Program-made: the position numbers and the translations under genes
Part shown: in pieces, positions 50,995-60,552 of the stretch
Numbering within the stretch: the first letter of the stretch is position 1
Layout: each line of letters starts with the position of its first letter
Assembly: GCF_030519375.1 (NCBI RefSeq)
Contig: NZ_JAUMKB010000008.1
Span: forward strand, 124,001 to 188,000
Direction: 5' to 3'
From: Mucilaginibacter tolerans
GTDB lineage: Bacteria > Bacteroidota > Bacteroidia > Sphingobacteriales > Sphingobacteriaceae
DNA length: 64,000 nt
The notes under the pieces: model-generated
What the model was told of the DNA's origin: nothing
Databases searched by the model: none
Seen by the model: the letters and a program-made list of their open reading frames with translations, nothing else

Positions 50995-52161
50995 CTATTT
51001 ATTAAGAAACTTATATGTTGTTGACGTACGATAAGTAGTACCGGGTCTCAAAACGGTTGAAGGAAATGAGGTTTCATTCGGAGAATCCGGGAAATGCTGT
51101 GTTTCCAGGCAAAACGCCGACCGATAGCCGTAAGCATCATCACATTTACCATCATGATCTTTTCCGTTTAAAAAATTGCCGCTATAAAATTGCAAACCAG
51201 GTTCGGTTGTATAAATCTGCATACTGATGCCTGTTTTCGGGCTATATACAGTGGCCACGGGGCCATCAGTTTTATTTAACACGAAGTTGTGGTCGTACCC
51301 TTTCCCGTTTTTGAGCTGTTCATCCTGTTTATCAATGTCCGCACCAATCGTTTTGGCCTTGATAAAGTCAAAAGGAGAGCCTTTAACAGGCATTAATTTC
51401 CCAGTCGGAATCAATGTCGAATCAATCGGAGTAATTGCATCGGCATTGATCTGCAAAAGGTGATCGGTAATAGTAGTATTGCCCGCGCCACTCAAATTAA
51501 AATAAGCATGGTTGGTAAGGTTGACTAATGTTGCCTTATCGGTAACCGCACTATAATCTATTTTGAGGCCATTGTCATCTGTTAATGTATACGTTACTTT
51601 TACATCCAGATTACCAGGATAACCACCCTCGCCGTCTTTTGATTTGTAAGAAAGTTCCAGAATTTGTGGCGACACCTGCCTGGCATCCCAAACTTTTGAG
51701 AAGAACCCGCTAAAACCACCGTGCAAGGTATTTACTCCATCATTTATGTCAAGCTGGTACATTTTGCCGTCAAGTGTGAACTTTCCCTTGGCTATACGAT
51801 TGCCATACCTGCCTATAAGTGCACCAAAATAAGGCTCTTTTGGCTTTTGATAATATTTCAGGTCTTGGTATCCCAAAACCACATCAACGGGAGACCCATT
51901 TTTGTCAGGAACGATAATACTTACAACTCTGCCGCCATAGTTGGTGATAGCTACCTGTACTTGACTATTCTTTAGTATATACAAATCAGCCTGTTTACCA
52001 TTAATACTTTGCTTAAAGTTTTTTGCGTCCGGCAAACATACAGTCCTTGCTATGCTGGTATCGCCAGCAGGCGTTGCCTTTTTCGATGAAGATTCACACG
52101 ATTGGCAAATGGTTGCACCAAATATTGATGCACAAATTAAAATTGCTGAATTTGTTTTCAT
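50995..52161 (-). CDS. galM: Aldose 1-epimerase (galactose/arabinose mutarotase), lipoprotein
   Basis: 388 residues. A lipoprotein signal with Cys22 or Cys23 in ATICQSC. The GalM beta-sandwich has the family motifs IGRYGNRIAKGKF, catalytic His in VNLTNHAYFNLSG and catalytic Glu in AFCLETQHFPDSPNE. It converts alpha and beta anomers of aldoses, here probably L-arabinose or galactose released by the glycosidases. First gene of the minus-strand arm of the arabinose divergon, opposite araB, with a shared operator-like motif. Confidence 0.93.
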   Translation of the reverse strand: MKTNSAILICASIFGATICQSCESSSKKATPAGDTSIARTVCLPDAKNFKQSINGKQADLYILKNSQVQVAITNYGGRVVSIIVPDKNGSPVDVVLGYQDLKYYQKPKEPYFGALIGRYGNRIAKGKFTLDGKMYQLDINDGVNTLHGGFSGFFSKVWDARQVSPQILELSYKSKDGEGGYPGNLDVKVTYTLTDDNGLKIDYSAVTDKATLVNLTNHAYFNLSGAGNTTITDHLLQINADAITPIDSTLIPTGKLMPVKGSPFDFIKAKTIGADIDKQDEQLKNGKGYDHNFVLNKTDGPVATVYSPKTGISMQIYTTEPGLQFYSGNFLNGKDHDGKCDDAYGYRSAFCLETQHFPDSPNETSFPSTVLRPGTTYRTSTTYKFLNK

Positions 52162-52311
52162 AATTCTTTACGCTCTTTTTCGCAGGTACCTGCAGCGATT
52201 GCTTTTACTTACCTTTAAAAAAATACAGTTCGGTTATTTGGTTTATACTTGGTTCAGCACTGATGGGCTTAATTTGGAGCCTAATGTATAAATATTTTTT
52301 TAATTGTGAAA

Positions 52312-52322
52312 TAAACACTTAA
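52312..52322 (-). promoter_or_regulatory. TTAAGTGTTTA motif facing galM
   Basis: The plus strand reads TAAACACTTAA, the exact complement of the motif at 52634 to 52644 in front of araB. It lies about 150 bp before the galM start codon. Confidence 0.55.
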
Positions 52323-52633
52323 ATAATTTTGGCTCTATTAGTGTGTGGCAAACAATTGAAAAACAAAAAGGCCTAAATCAACCTATCGCCCTAAAGTCCA
52401 CATTAGTAGGATTTAAGTGACACGCAAACCAAAGAAATGTTGGAAAAAGAGTTCCTGGTATAAACTGAATAGCCTAAGCGACGATAGCGAGGAAAGGGGA
52501 CCAAAAACCTGGAGCATGCTTCAATAGCACAACGAGGGGAATATACTTGGCTAAATTTCAGCGAATTATAAGCCTAATGCCTCTTTTCGGCCAGCACATT
52601 CGTAAAATTTAAAGCTATGCCTTCTGATTTTTA

Positions 52634-52644
52634 TTAAGTGTTTA
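52634..52644 (+). promoter_or_regulatory. TTAAGTGTTTA motif facing araB
   Basis: An 11-bp match to the complement of the galM-side motif, 61 bases before the araB start codon. A related TAAGTGTTAA lies at 52671 to 52680, and that copy is part of AGTGT-N7-ACACT, a short inverted repeat (52673 to 52689). Confidence 0.55.
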
Positions 52645-52704
52645 AAAAAATATTTTGTTATTTAAAAAAATAAGTGTTAATTCGACACTAATTATAAACC
52701 CATA

Positions 52705-54423
52705 ATGAATAAAACCCAATTTGTAATTGGGGTGGACTACGGTTCCGACTCTGTCCGCTCCGTATTGATTGATGCATCTAATGGCGAAGAAATCGCCTCA
52801 TCTGTATTCAACTATCCAAGGTGGAGAGATGGATTATATTGCAATTCTGCTGAAAATCGATTCAGGCAGCATCCTCTTGATTATTTGGAAGGGCTCGAAG
52901 TCACAATTAAGGATTGTCTGCAAAAAGCCGGTAATAATGTGGCCGATCTGGTTAAAGGCCTATCGGTAGACACAACAGGTTCAACTCCGGTTGCGGTGAA
53001 TAAATTTGGCATGCCCTTGGCGTTAACGCCAGGTTTTGAGCAGAACCCGAATGCGATGTTCATTTTATGGAAGGATCATACTTCAGTTGCTGAAGCTGCC
53101 CAGATTAACGAACACGCAGCAAAATTTGATATTAACTACCTTAAATATGTTGGAGGTATTTATTCGTCTGAATGGTTTTGGGCAAAATTGCTACACATTT
53201 TAAGAATAGACGACCAGGTTCGGAATGCCTGCCACTCGTGGGTAGAACATTGTGACTGGATACCTTTCTTGTTAACCGGTGGTACTAGGGCAGATAATAT
53301 AAAACGGAGCCGATGCGCAGCTGGGCATAAAGCGCTATGGGCCGAAGAATTTGGTGGGTTGCCGCCCAATGAATTCTTCTCATCACTTGATCCGCTCCTC
53401 AATGGTTTTACATCCAGGCTATTCACAGAAACCTATACATCAGATCAAAGAGCAGGATATTTAAGTAAAGAGTGGGCTCAAAAGCTCGGTCTATCTACCA
53501 ATGTAGCTGTTGGCGTAGGTGCATTTGATGCACATATGGGGGCAGTAGGGGGGCAAATAGAACCTTATCATTTGAGTAAAGTAATGGGAACTTCCACCTG
53601 TGATATTTTAGTGGCACCCACTAGTGAAATGCAGGGCAAATTGGTAAGAGGAATATGCGGCCAGGTAAATGGTTCCGTTATACCCGGCATGACAGGACTC
53701 GAAGCGGGTCAATCTGCATTTGGCGATACCTATGCCTGGTTTAAAAATATGATCTCGTGGCCATTAGACAATCTCCTTCAAGATTCATCCGTGATCGATG
53801 GTAAAACAGCCGAAGCGCTGAAGACCGAAATGAGTGAACGAATTATACCGGAATTGAGCAAGCAGGCACAATTACTACCGTTAGATGTAGAAAATGAATT
53901 AGCAATCGACTGGTTCAATGGCCGCCGTACCCCAGATGCCGATCAAACCCTTAAAGGCGCTATCACTGGTTTGAATTTGGGAAGTGATGCGCCAAAAGTA
54001 TTTAGGTCATTGGCAGAGGCAACCTGTTTTGGAGCCAAAAGCATTGTTGACCGGTTTATACAAGAAGGAATACCTGTTAAAGGAATTATAGGTATTGGTG
54101 GCGTTGCCAAAAAATCACCGTTTGTGATGCAAATGATGGCTGATGTGCTGGGGATGCCTATCCGGATCCATCAATTTAAACATACCTGCGCTTTAGGCGC
54201 AGCCATGTTTGCAGCAGTTGTCGCAGGCATATATTCAACTGTTGAAGAGGCTATGACAGCAATGGGGCGCGGTTTTGACGTGGAGTATTATCCCGATAGC
54301 CAATTGCGCGAAATTTATAGTAAACGCTATCGTCAGTACAATGACCTTGGAAAATTTGTGGCCTGGCAAATTGGCCTGCAATCAACCAATAGTTTACCAC
54401 AAGCCGACCCTATTTTGCTATGA
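52705..54423 (+). CDS. araB: L-ribulokinase
   Basis: 572 residues of the FGGY carbohydrate kinase family. It phosphorylates L-ribulose. Motifs: GVDYGSDSVRSVLID (phosphate-binding), VKGLSVDTTGSTPVAV, KDHTSVAEA, the catalytic Asp in GVGAFDAHMGAVGG, and IGIGGVAKKSPFVMQMMADV near the C-terminus. Length and motifs fit AraB rather than xylulokinase. First gene of the araB-araA-transporter-transaldolase-transketolase series on the plus strand. araD is not part of it. Confidence 0.94.
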   Translation: MNKTQFVIGVDYGSDSVRSVLIDASNGEEIASSVFNYPRWRDGLYCNSAENRFRQHPLDYLEGLEVTIKDCLQKAGNNVADLVKGLSVDTTGSTPVAVNKFGMPLALTPGFEQNPNAMFILWKDHTSVAEAAQINEHAAKFDINYLKYVGGIYSSEWFWAKLLHILRIDDQVRNACHSWVEHCDWIPFLLTGGTRADNIKRSRCAAGHKALWAEEFGGLPPNEFFSSLDPLLNGFTSRLFTETYTSDQRAGYLSKEWAQKLGLSTNVAVGVGAFDAHMGAVGGQIEPYHLSKVMGTSTCDILVAPTSEMQGKLVRGICGQVNGSVIPGMTGLEAGQSAFGDTYAWFKNMISWPLDNLLQDSSVIDGKTAEALKTEMSERIIPELSKQAQLLPLDVENELAIDWFNGRRTPDADQTLKGAITGLNLGSDAPKVFRSLAEATCFGAKSIVDRFIQEGIPVKGIIGIGGVAKKSPFVMQMMADVLGMPIRIHQFKHTCALGAAMFAAVVAGIYSTVEEAMTAMGRGFDVEYYPDSQLREIYSKRYRQYNDLGKFVAWQIGLQSTNSLPQADPILL

Positions 54424-54475
54424 GCCAATATCAGCATATTAAACAGAATTAAAATTTTAAATAAACCTTAAAATA

Positions 54476-55966
54476 ATGATCGATCTAAAAAAATTTGAAG
54501 TGTGGTTTGTTACAGGCAGTCAGCACCTGTATGGTGAAGAAACATTAAAACTGGTTGCTGAGCATTCACAACAGATAGCAAAAGGCCTCGATAGCTCGGG
54601 CAAAATAGCTGTACAGGTAGTATATAAGCCAGTGGTAAAAAGCACAGAAGAAATTTATGCAACTATTCAACAGGCTAATGCAGCTGAAAATTGCATCGGA
54701 ATAATTACCTGGATGCATACATTTTCGCCTGCTAAAATGTGGATACGAGGATTGAGCATCCTGCAAAAACCAATGCTTCACCTGCACACGCAGTTTAACA
54801 GGGATATTCCATGGAGTTCAATTGATATGGACTTTATGAATTTAAACCAGAGCGCTCATGGCGATCGTGAATTTGGCTTCATTGTTTCGCGTATGCGCAA
54901 AAACCGTAAGGTTGTTGTAGGGCACTGGCATGACAGTGAAGTTGTTGCGCAAATAGATGCCTGGGCAAGGGCCGCTGCCGGATGGCACGACTGGCAGGGT
55001 GCGAAATTTGTTCGTTTTGGAGATAATATGCGTTTTGTGGCCGTTACTGATGGCGATAAGGTAGAGGCTGAATTAAAATTTGGTTTCTCAGTAAATACCC
55101 ATGGCGTAGGCGACCTTGTTGCTGTGATCAATGATGTAACTGAAGCGGAGGTCGATGCACTGACAGCTGAGTATGAAGCGTCTTATAACATGGATGCACC
55201 TTTGCGCAAAGGTGGCGAAAAATATTCCTCTGTATATGAAGCTGCTAAAATAGAGATCGGGTTGCGTAAGTTTTTAGAAAAAGGAGGTTTTAAAGGCTTC
55301 TCGGATACATTTGAAGATCTGCATGGTATGGTACAATTACCAGGCATCGCAGCACAGCGCTTAATGGCCGATGGATATGGATTTGCAGGCGAGGGTGACT
55401 GGAAGACGGCTGCCCTGGTACGCGCTTTTAAAGTAATGGGAAGCGGGCTTAAGGGTGGCAATGCCTTTATGGAAGATTATACCTATCATTTTGATCCCAA
55501 TAATAGCCTTGTTTTAGGCTCTCATATGCTTGAAGTGGATGCATCGTTATCAAATGGCAAAGCTTCACTCGAGGTTCATCCATTGGGAATTGGCGGCAAA
55601 GCTGATCCTGCACGCTTGGTATTTAATGTAGCGGGCGGGCCAGCAATAAATGCTTCCATCATCGATATGGGCAATCGTTTCAGGTTACTAATTAATGAGG
55701 TCGAGGCTGTTGAGCCGCAGAATGACCTGCCTAATCTACCTGTTGCACGGGTGCTTTGGAAGCCATACCCTGATATGAAAACCGGCTGCGCAGCGTGGAT
55801 ATATGCGGGTGGCGCACACCATACGGCTTATAGCCAAAATCTTACTGCTGAACATTTACAGGATTTTGCAGATATGGCAGGATTAGAGTTTTTACGAATA
55901 GGTAAAGACACAAAGCTTGATCAATTCCGCAATGAGATACGCTGGAATGAGGTAGCTTATAAATAA
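54476..55966 (+). CDS. araA: L-arabinose isomerase
   Basis: 496 residues. It converts L-arabinose to L-ribulose using Mn2+. Starts [19 protein letters not shown], the family signature; metal ligands are expected in the [23 protein letters not shown] segment and in HMLEVDASL and HTAYSQNL. It follows araB after 52 bp. A strong hairpin 15 bp after the stop codon lies before the transporter gene. Full length and cytoplasmic. Confidence 0.96.
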   Translation: MIDLKKFEVWFVTGSQHLYGEETLKLVAEHSQQIAKGLDSSGKIAVQVVYKPVVKSTEEIYATIQQANAAENCIGIITWMHTFSPAKMWIRGLSILQKPMLHLHTQFNRDIPWSSIDMDFMNLNQSAHGDREFGFIVSRMRKNRKVVVGHWHDSEVVAQIDAWARAAAGWHDWQGAKFVRFGDNMRFVAVTDGDKVEAELKFGFSVNTHGVGDLVAVINDVTEAEVDALTAEYEASYNMDAPLRKGGEKYSSVYEAAKIEIGLRKFLEKGGFKGFSDTFEDLHGMVQLPGIAAQRLMADGYGFAGEGDWKTAALVRAFKVMGSGLKGGNAFMEDYTYHFDPNNSLVLGSHMLEVDASLSNGKASLEVHPLGIGGKADPARLVFNVAGGPAINASIIDMGNRFRLLINEVEAVEPQNDLPNLPVARVLWKPYPDMKTGCAAWIYAGGAHHTAYSQNLTAEHLQDFADMAGLEFLRIGKDTKLDQFRNEIRWNEVAYK

Positions 55967-55980
55967 GCATTATAGATATG

Positions 55981-56025
55981 CAGATCAGGCAGTCCGGATG
56001 GGATTACGATTGCCTGATCTGTTTT
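55981..56025 (+). terminator. Intrinsic terminator/attenuator between araA and the sugar transporter
   Basis: A perfect 11-bp stem (CAGATCAGGCA / TGCCTGATCTG) with a 19-base loop and four T following. Just behind it lies AACACTTAA (56026 to 56034), the complement of the TTAAGTGTT motif. It suggests reduced readthrough from araBA and possibly a separate promoter for the transporter. Confidence 0.85.
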
Positions 56026-56052
56026 AACACTTAAGACCAATTTAACCTGATT

Positions 56053-57759
56053 ATGAACAAATTTTCAACCCCCGATTATGTCATTTTCGTCATATACTTT
56101 ATTATAGTATCCAGTTATGGCTATTGGGTTTACAGTCGCAAAAAAAAGAAGGGCATCTCCGGCAGTCACGACTTCTTTTTGGCTGAAGGCTCTCTTACCT
56201 GGTGGGCCATTGGCGCATCGTTGATCGCCTCTAATATTTCTGCAGAACAATTTATTGGAGCAAGCGGACAAGGCTTTACTGTAGGGATTGCAGTAGCGGC
56301 ATATGAATGGATAGCTGCCATCGCGCTGATTATTGTAGCCGTTTGGTTTATCCCGGTATATCTTAAAAATAAGATTTATACAATGCCGCAGTTCCTCGAA
56401 ACACGTTACAACCCGGCTGTTAGTTTAATAATGGCTTTATTCTGGCTGTTCCTGTACGTATTCGTTAATTTAACCTCTATTCTTTTCCTGGGGGCTTTGG
56501 CCATAAACAGTTTGTTAGGCGGTGATCCTATTGTGTTTCACTGGGTAATCATCGCACTTGCTGTGTTTGCACTGGTTATTGCCCTTGGTGGTATGAAAGT
56601 AATTGGATTTACCGATGTAATACAGGTACTAGTATTAGTAATTGGCGGTTTGGCCACAACCTATATTGCACTAACATTGGTTAGCGAGCGCTTAGGACTG
56701 GGTAAAGACGCACTTGCTGGTTTTACCGCGATGCTGAAGGATTCCCCGGAGCACTTTAAGATGATATTAGCTAAACCGGGGCCGCATGCATCGCAGGCCG
56801 ATATTAATAAATACCTGCTGCTGCCCGGCATTGCCATGTATTTTGCCGGGCAATGGATAGTAAACCTTAATTATTGGGGATGTAACCAGTATATTACCCA
56901 AAGAGCCCTGGGTTCAGATATTAACACTGCCCGTACAGGTATATTATTTGCCGGCCTGATGAAGCTGGCCATGCCTGTTATTGTAATCCTTCCCGGTATT
57001 GCTGCTTACGTATTATATAAAAATGGTGGCCTGCAGCAGGAAATGAATGCCGGTGGCCATTTAAACGCTGATAATGCTTATTCGGCTGTTCTGGGCTTTT
57101 TGCCAAAAGGTTTAAAGGGGCTTTCAATAGCTGCGTTAACCGCCGCCATTGTAGCCTCACTTGCCGGTAAGGCAAACAGCATCTCCACCATATTTACTAT
57201 GGACATTTACAAAAAATACATTAAAAAGGATGCCGATGAAAAGGGCATGGTAAAAATGGGTAAAATAATTATTGCTGCGGCAATGCTGATTTCTATTTTG
57301 CTTACCTGGAAAGACCTTTTAGGTATTGGTGGCTCAGGAGGCTTTAATTTCATACAAAAGGGTACCGGTTATTTCAGCCCCGGCGTTTTTGCCATGTTCA
57401 TTCTCGGGATGTTTTGGAAAAGGACTACCGGCGCTTCTGCAATTGTTGGTGTACTGTCGGGTTTTGCCTTATCTGTTTTGTTTAACAATTTCGCTCCGGC
57501 ATTATTCGGGCACGAAACTATTTTATATACAGCTTATCCCGATAGTGATGGTGTATATCAGATACCGTTCCTTATATGTATGGGATGGTCATTCTTTTTC
57601 ACTATGCTCATCATGATAGGGATCAGTTTGGGCGGACCTAAAATCAACCCCAAATCATTTGCAATTGACAAGGCGATGTTTAAAGTTGCGCCCTCAACCC
57701 TTGCTTTAATAGTAACAACACTTTTACTGCTCGCCATGCTTTATGTAAAGTTTTGGTAA
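56053..57759 (+). CDS. SSS-family sodium/sugar symporter
   Basis: 568 residues with about 14 membrane segments. SGLT signatures: SDFFLAEGSLTWWAIGASLIASNISAEQFIGASGQGF in pieces, and the later GAYVLYKNGG... region with LAGKANSISTIFTMDIYKKYI. It couples Na+ entry to sugar uptake across the inner membrane, here most likely L-arabinose because it lies in the araBA operon. Starts at ATG after a terminator hairpin. No unusual features. Confidence 0.93.
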   Translation: MNKFSTPDYVIFVIYFIIVSSYGYWVYSRKKKKGISGSHDFFLAEGSLTWWAIGASLIASNISAEQFIGASGQGFTVGIAVAAYEWIAAIALIIVAVWFIPVYLKNKIYTMPQFLETRYNPAVSLIMALFWLFLYVFVNLTSILFLGALAINSLLGGDPIVFHWVIIALAVFALVIALGGMKVIGFTDVIQVLVLVIGGLATTYIALTLVSERLGLGKDALAGFTAMLKDSPEHFKMILAKPGPHASQADINKYLLLPGIAMYFAGQWIVNLNYWGCNQYITQRALGSDINTARTGILFAGLMKLAMPVIVILPGIAAYVLYKNGGLQQEMNAGGHLNADNAYSAVLGFLPKGLKGLSIAALTAAIVASLAGKANSISTIFTMDIYKKYIKKDADEKGMVKMGKIIIAAAMLISILLTWKDLLGIGGSGGFNFIQKGTGYFSPGVFAMFILGMFWKRTTGASAIVGVLSGFALSVLFNNFAPALFGHETILYTAYPDSDGVYQIPFLICMGWSFFFTMLIMIGISLGGPKINPKSFAIDKAMFKVAPSTLALIVTTLLLLAMLYVKFW

Positions 57760-57775
57760 TAATTAAAATTAAGAA

Positions 57776-58435
57776 ATGAAGTTTTTTATTGACACAGCCA
57801 ATCTGGCACAAATTAAAGAAGCCCACGAAATGGGAATTTTAGATGGCGTTACCACCAATCCATCGCTAATGGCCAAAGAAGGTATCACCGGACACGAAAA
57901 CATTATCAATCATTATAAAGCCATTTGCGAAATTACAGATGGTGATGTAAGCGCCGAAGTAATAGCAACAACATTTGACGAAATGATAGTTGAAGGCGAA
58001 GCATTAGCCAGTTTGCACGAACGAATTGTAGTTAAAGTACCAATGATAAAAGATGGTATAAAAGCCATTAGATATTTTTCTCAAAAGGGAATTAAAACTA
58101 ATTGCACCCTCGTGTTTTCTGCGGGCCAGGCTTTACTTGCTGCTAAAGTTGGTGCAACTTACGTTTCTCCCTTTATTGGTCGTTTGGATGATGTGTCTAC
58201 CGATGGGCTGCGTTTGATAGAAGATATTAATCTCATTTATGATAATTATGGATTCCAGACACAAATACTTGCAGCTTCTGTGCGGCATCCAATGCATATT
58301 ATCAACTGTGCCAAGATAGGCGCCGATGTAATAACCGGGCCTTTAAGTGCAATGGCAGCCTTAATGAAACACCCGCTTACTGATAACGGCCTAGCGCAAT
58401 TCCTTGCGGATCATGCAAAAGCCGCCGTTGTTTAA
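57776..58435 (+). CDS. fsa: Fructose-6-phosphate aldolase/transaldolase (FSA/TalC type)
   Basis: 219 residues, the length of the small transaldolase subfamily. [29 protein letters not shown], and Schiff-base Lys87 in [15 protein letters not shown], with [29 protein letters not shown] in parts. It performs dihydroxyacetone transfer or F6P cleavage in the non-oxidative pentose phosphate route, joining arabinose-derived sugars to glycolysis. 17 bp after the transporter gene and 15 bp before transketolase, so in one operon. Confidence 0.93.
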   Translation: MKFFIDTANLAQIKEAHEMGILDGVTTNPSLMAKEGITGHENIINHYKAICEITDGDVSAEVIATTFDEMIVEGEALASLHERIVVKVPMIKDGIKAIRYFSQKGIKTNCTLVFSAGQALLAAKVGATYVSPFIGRLDDVSTDGLRLIEDINLIYDNYGFQTQILAASVRHPMHIINCAKIGADVITGPLSAMAALMKHPLTDNGLAQFLADHAKAAVV

Positions 58436-58450
58436 AACTTAACTAGATCA

Positions 58451-59296
58451 ATGAAAACAGATATACAACAATTAGAAAAAATAGCCTCGCAGGTACGCAG
58501 GGATATTGTGCGGATGGTACACGGTTGCCAGTCAGGACATCCCGGAGGTTCATTGGGTTGCACTGACTTTTTGGTCGCCTTGTATTTCTCCATTATGAAA
58601 CACAATCCTGATTTTAAAATGGACGGTATAGGTGAAGATTTATTTTTTTTATCAAACGGGCACATTTCTCCCGTTTTTTATAGCGTATTGGCGCATGCCG
58701 GTTATTTTGATAAGTCTGAGATGGCTACGTTCCGGAAGTTGGGATCGCGCCTGCAGGGCCATCCAACCACGCACGAACATTTGCCTGGAGTTCGTATTGC
58801 TTCGGGCTCACTAGGACAAGGCTTGTCAGTTGCCATTGGTGCGGCATTGGCAAAAAAACTAAACAACGACGATAGCCTGGTTTTTACTTTGCATGGTGAC
58901 GGCGAGTTGCAGGAAGGCCAGATATGGGAAGCTGCGATGTTTGCACCACATAACAGCGTTGATAATTTAATTGCAACCGTTGATGTTAACGGACAGCAGA
59001 TTGACGGCCCTACCAAAACAGTTCTTTCCTTGGGAGACCTCCACGCTAAATGGGAAGCATTCGGTTGGGATGTAATGGAAATGAAGGGCAATGATATGAC
59101 CAACGTTGTGGCTACACTCGAAGAAGCTAAAAACCGTAGCGGCAGAGGTAGACCGATCGTAATATTAATGCATACAGAGATGGGTTACGGCGTTGATTTT
59201 ATGATGGGAAGTCATAAATGGCATGGCGTAGCTCCAAATGATGCGCAATTAGAATTGGCCCTTACTCAAATGGAAGAAACGCTTGGTGACTATTAA
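58451..59296 (+). CDS. Transketolase, N-terminal subunit
   Basis: 281 residues. Contains the TPP-binding half: SGHPGGSLGCTDFLVALYF, RIASGSLGQGLSVAIGAAL, and the GDGELQEGQIWEAAMF ... VDVNGQQIDG motif. It carries two-carbon units between ketose and aldose phosphates together with the separate C-terminal subunit. Split transketolases are common in Bacteroidota and many other bacteria. Followed by the C-terminal gene 17 bp later. Confidence 0.94.
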   Translation: MKTDIQQLEKIASQVRRDIVRMVHGCQSGHPGGSLGCTDFLVALYFSIMKHNPDFKMDGIGEDLFFLSNGHISPVFYSVLAHAGYFDKSEMATFRKLGSRLQGHPTTHEHLPGVRIASGSLGQGLSVAIGAALAKKLNNDDSLVFTLHGDGELQEGQIWEAAMFAPHNSVDNLIATVDVNGQQIDGPTKTVLSLGDLHAKWEAFGWDVMEMKGNDMTNVVATLEEAKNRSGRGRPIVILMHTEMGYGVDFMMGSHKWHGVAPNDAQLELALTQMEETLGDY

Positions 59297-59312
59297 AAAA
59301 CGGCTTGTAAAA

Positions 59313-60320
59313 ATGAAAAAATACACTTACACAGATAAAAAAGATACCCGGTCGGGTTTTGGTGCCGGTTTGCTGGAAGCAGCCAAAAGAAATGACCAGG
59401 TAGTAGCGCTATGTGCGGATTTGATCGGCTCACTTAAAATGAACGATTTTATCAAGGAGTTTCCGGAAAGATTTTTCCAGATCGGCATAGCTGAAGCTAA
59501 TATGATGGGTATTGCAGCAGGGCTTACCATAGGAGGAAAAATTCCGTTCACAGGAACTTTTGCAAACTTTTCAACCGGAAGGGTTTATGATCAGATCAGG
59601 CAATCCATCGCCTATTCTGGTAAAAATGTAAAGATATGTGCCTCGCATGCCGGTTTAACGCTCGGCGAAGATGGTGCAACGCATCAAATATTGGAAGATA
59701 TTGGTTTAATGAAAATGCTGCCAGGCATGACGGTGATCAATCCATGTGATTATAATCAGACCAAAGCAGCCACTATGGCTATCGCCGAATATGATGGCCC
59801 GGTTTACCTGCGTTTTGGTCGCCCTGTAGTGCCCATTTTCACTCCTGCTGACCAGGAATTTGAGATTGGCAAAGCCTGGATGGTAAATGAAGGTACAGAC
59901 GTAAGCATTTTTGCAACCGGCCATCTCGTATGGGAAGCTATTATAGCCGGTGAAAAGCTAGCCGAAATGGGAGTAAATGCCGAGATCATCAATATCCATA
60001 CCATCAAGCCTTTAGATAGCGATGCAGTATTGTCCTCAGCAGCTAAAACTGGTTGTGTAGTAACTGCAGAAGAACACAACAGGTTGGGTGGTCTTGGCGA
60101 TAGCATAGCACAATTGCTGGCAACCAACATGCCAATACCGCAGGAATACGTGGCAGTAAACGACTCGTTTGGGGAAAGCGGCACACCTGAAGAATTAATG
60201 AAAAAGTATGGCCTGGATAGTGGGCATATCGTAGCTGCCGCATTGAAAGTAATAGATAGAAAAAGATCAGTCTTAAAACCTGAGGATATTACTCAGGCTA
60301 CAGGCGAAATCATATCCTGA
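59313..60320 (+). CDS. Transketolase, C-terminal subunit
   Basis: 335 residues from MKKYTYTDKKDTRSG; a start at 59283 overlaps the N-subunit and is less likely. It carries the pyrimidine-binding half (ALCADLIGSLKMNDF, IGIAEANMMGIAAGLT with the catalytic Glu, CASHAGLTLGEDGATHQILEDIG) and the C-terminal anionic-substrate domain (VTAEEHNRLGGLGDSIAQLL). With the N-subunit it forms functional transketolase. Last gene of the arabinose operon; a bidirectional terminator follows. Confidence 0.94.
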   Translation: MKKYTYTDKKDTRSGFGAGLLEAAKRNDQVVALCADLIGSLKMNDFIKEFPERFFQIGIAEANMMGIAAGLTIGGKIPFTGTFANFSTGRVYDQIRQSIAYSGKNVKICASHAGLTLGEDGATHQILEDIGLMKMLPGMTVINPCDYNQTKAATMAIAEYDGPVYLRFGRPVVPIFTPADQEFEIGKAWMVNEGTDVSIFATGHLVWEAIIAGEKLAEMGVNAEIINIHTIKPLDSDAVLSSAAKTGCVVTAEEHNRLGGLGDSIAQLLATNMPIPQEYVAVNDSFGESGTPEELMKKYGLDSGHIVAAALKVIDRKRSVLKPEDITQATGEIIS

Positions 60321-60423
60321 ATACAATAAGCAAGTCCCTCCTCATAAATTGGTATATTATGGTCTGCCAGGCGCCCGCCTGGCGGCCATTTTTTTTGTAG
60401 GCTATTCCACCAGATCAGTATAA

Positions 60424-60471
60424 AAAACAAGGAGCCTTTCAAATCGCGTCATTTGAAGGGCCCCTTGTTTT
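60424..60471. terminator. Bidirectional intrinsic terminator between transketolase and beta-galactosidase
   Basis: AAAACAAGG pairs with CCTTGTTTT, and GCC and TTCAAA continue the stem with one mismatch and one wobble around an 8-base loop. A and T tracts on the outer sides allow use from both strands. It separates the convergent genes. Confidence 0.88.
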
Positions 60472-60552
60472 GCATTATGCCTGAAGCTTAACACGCTTCT
60501 GTAAAATCTCTTACAACATCATCTTCCCCACTTGATGTTAGTTTTCCAGGTA

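Larger units (their letters stand above)
52162..52704. other. Divergent control region of the arabinose locus
   Basis: 543 bp between galM and araB without a gene. It holds TTAAGTGTTTA motif copies facing each arm (listed separately), A/T-rich tracts and no clear TAnnTTTG element. The middle has GC-rich sequence resembling dispersed repeats. Activator or repressor binding is expected here. Confidence 0.65.

Noticed and set aside
58451..60320. Split transketolase as a broken gene
   Set aside because: Two-subunit transketolases are common and both halves have all motifs.
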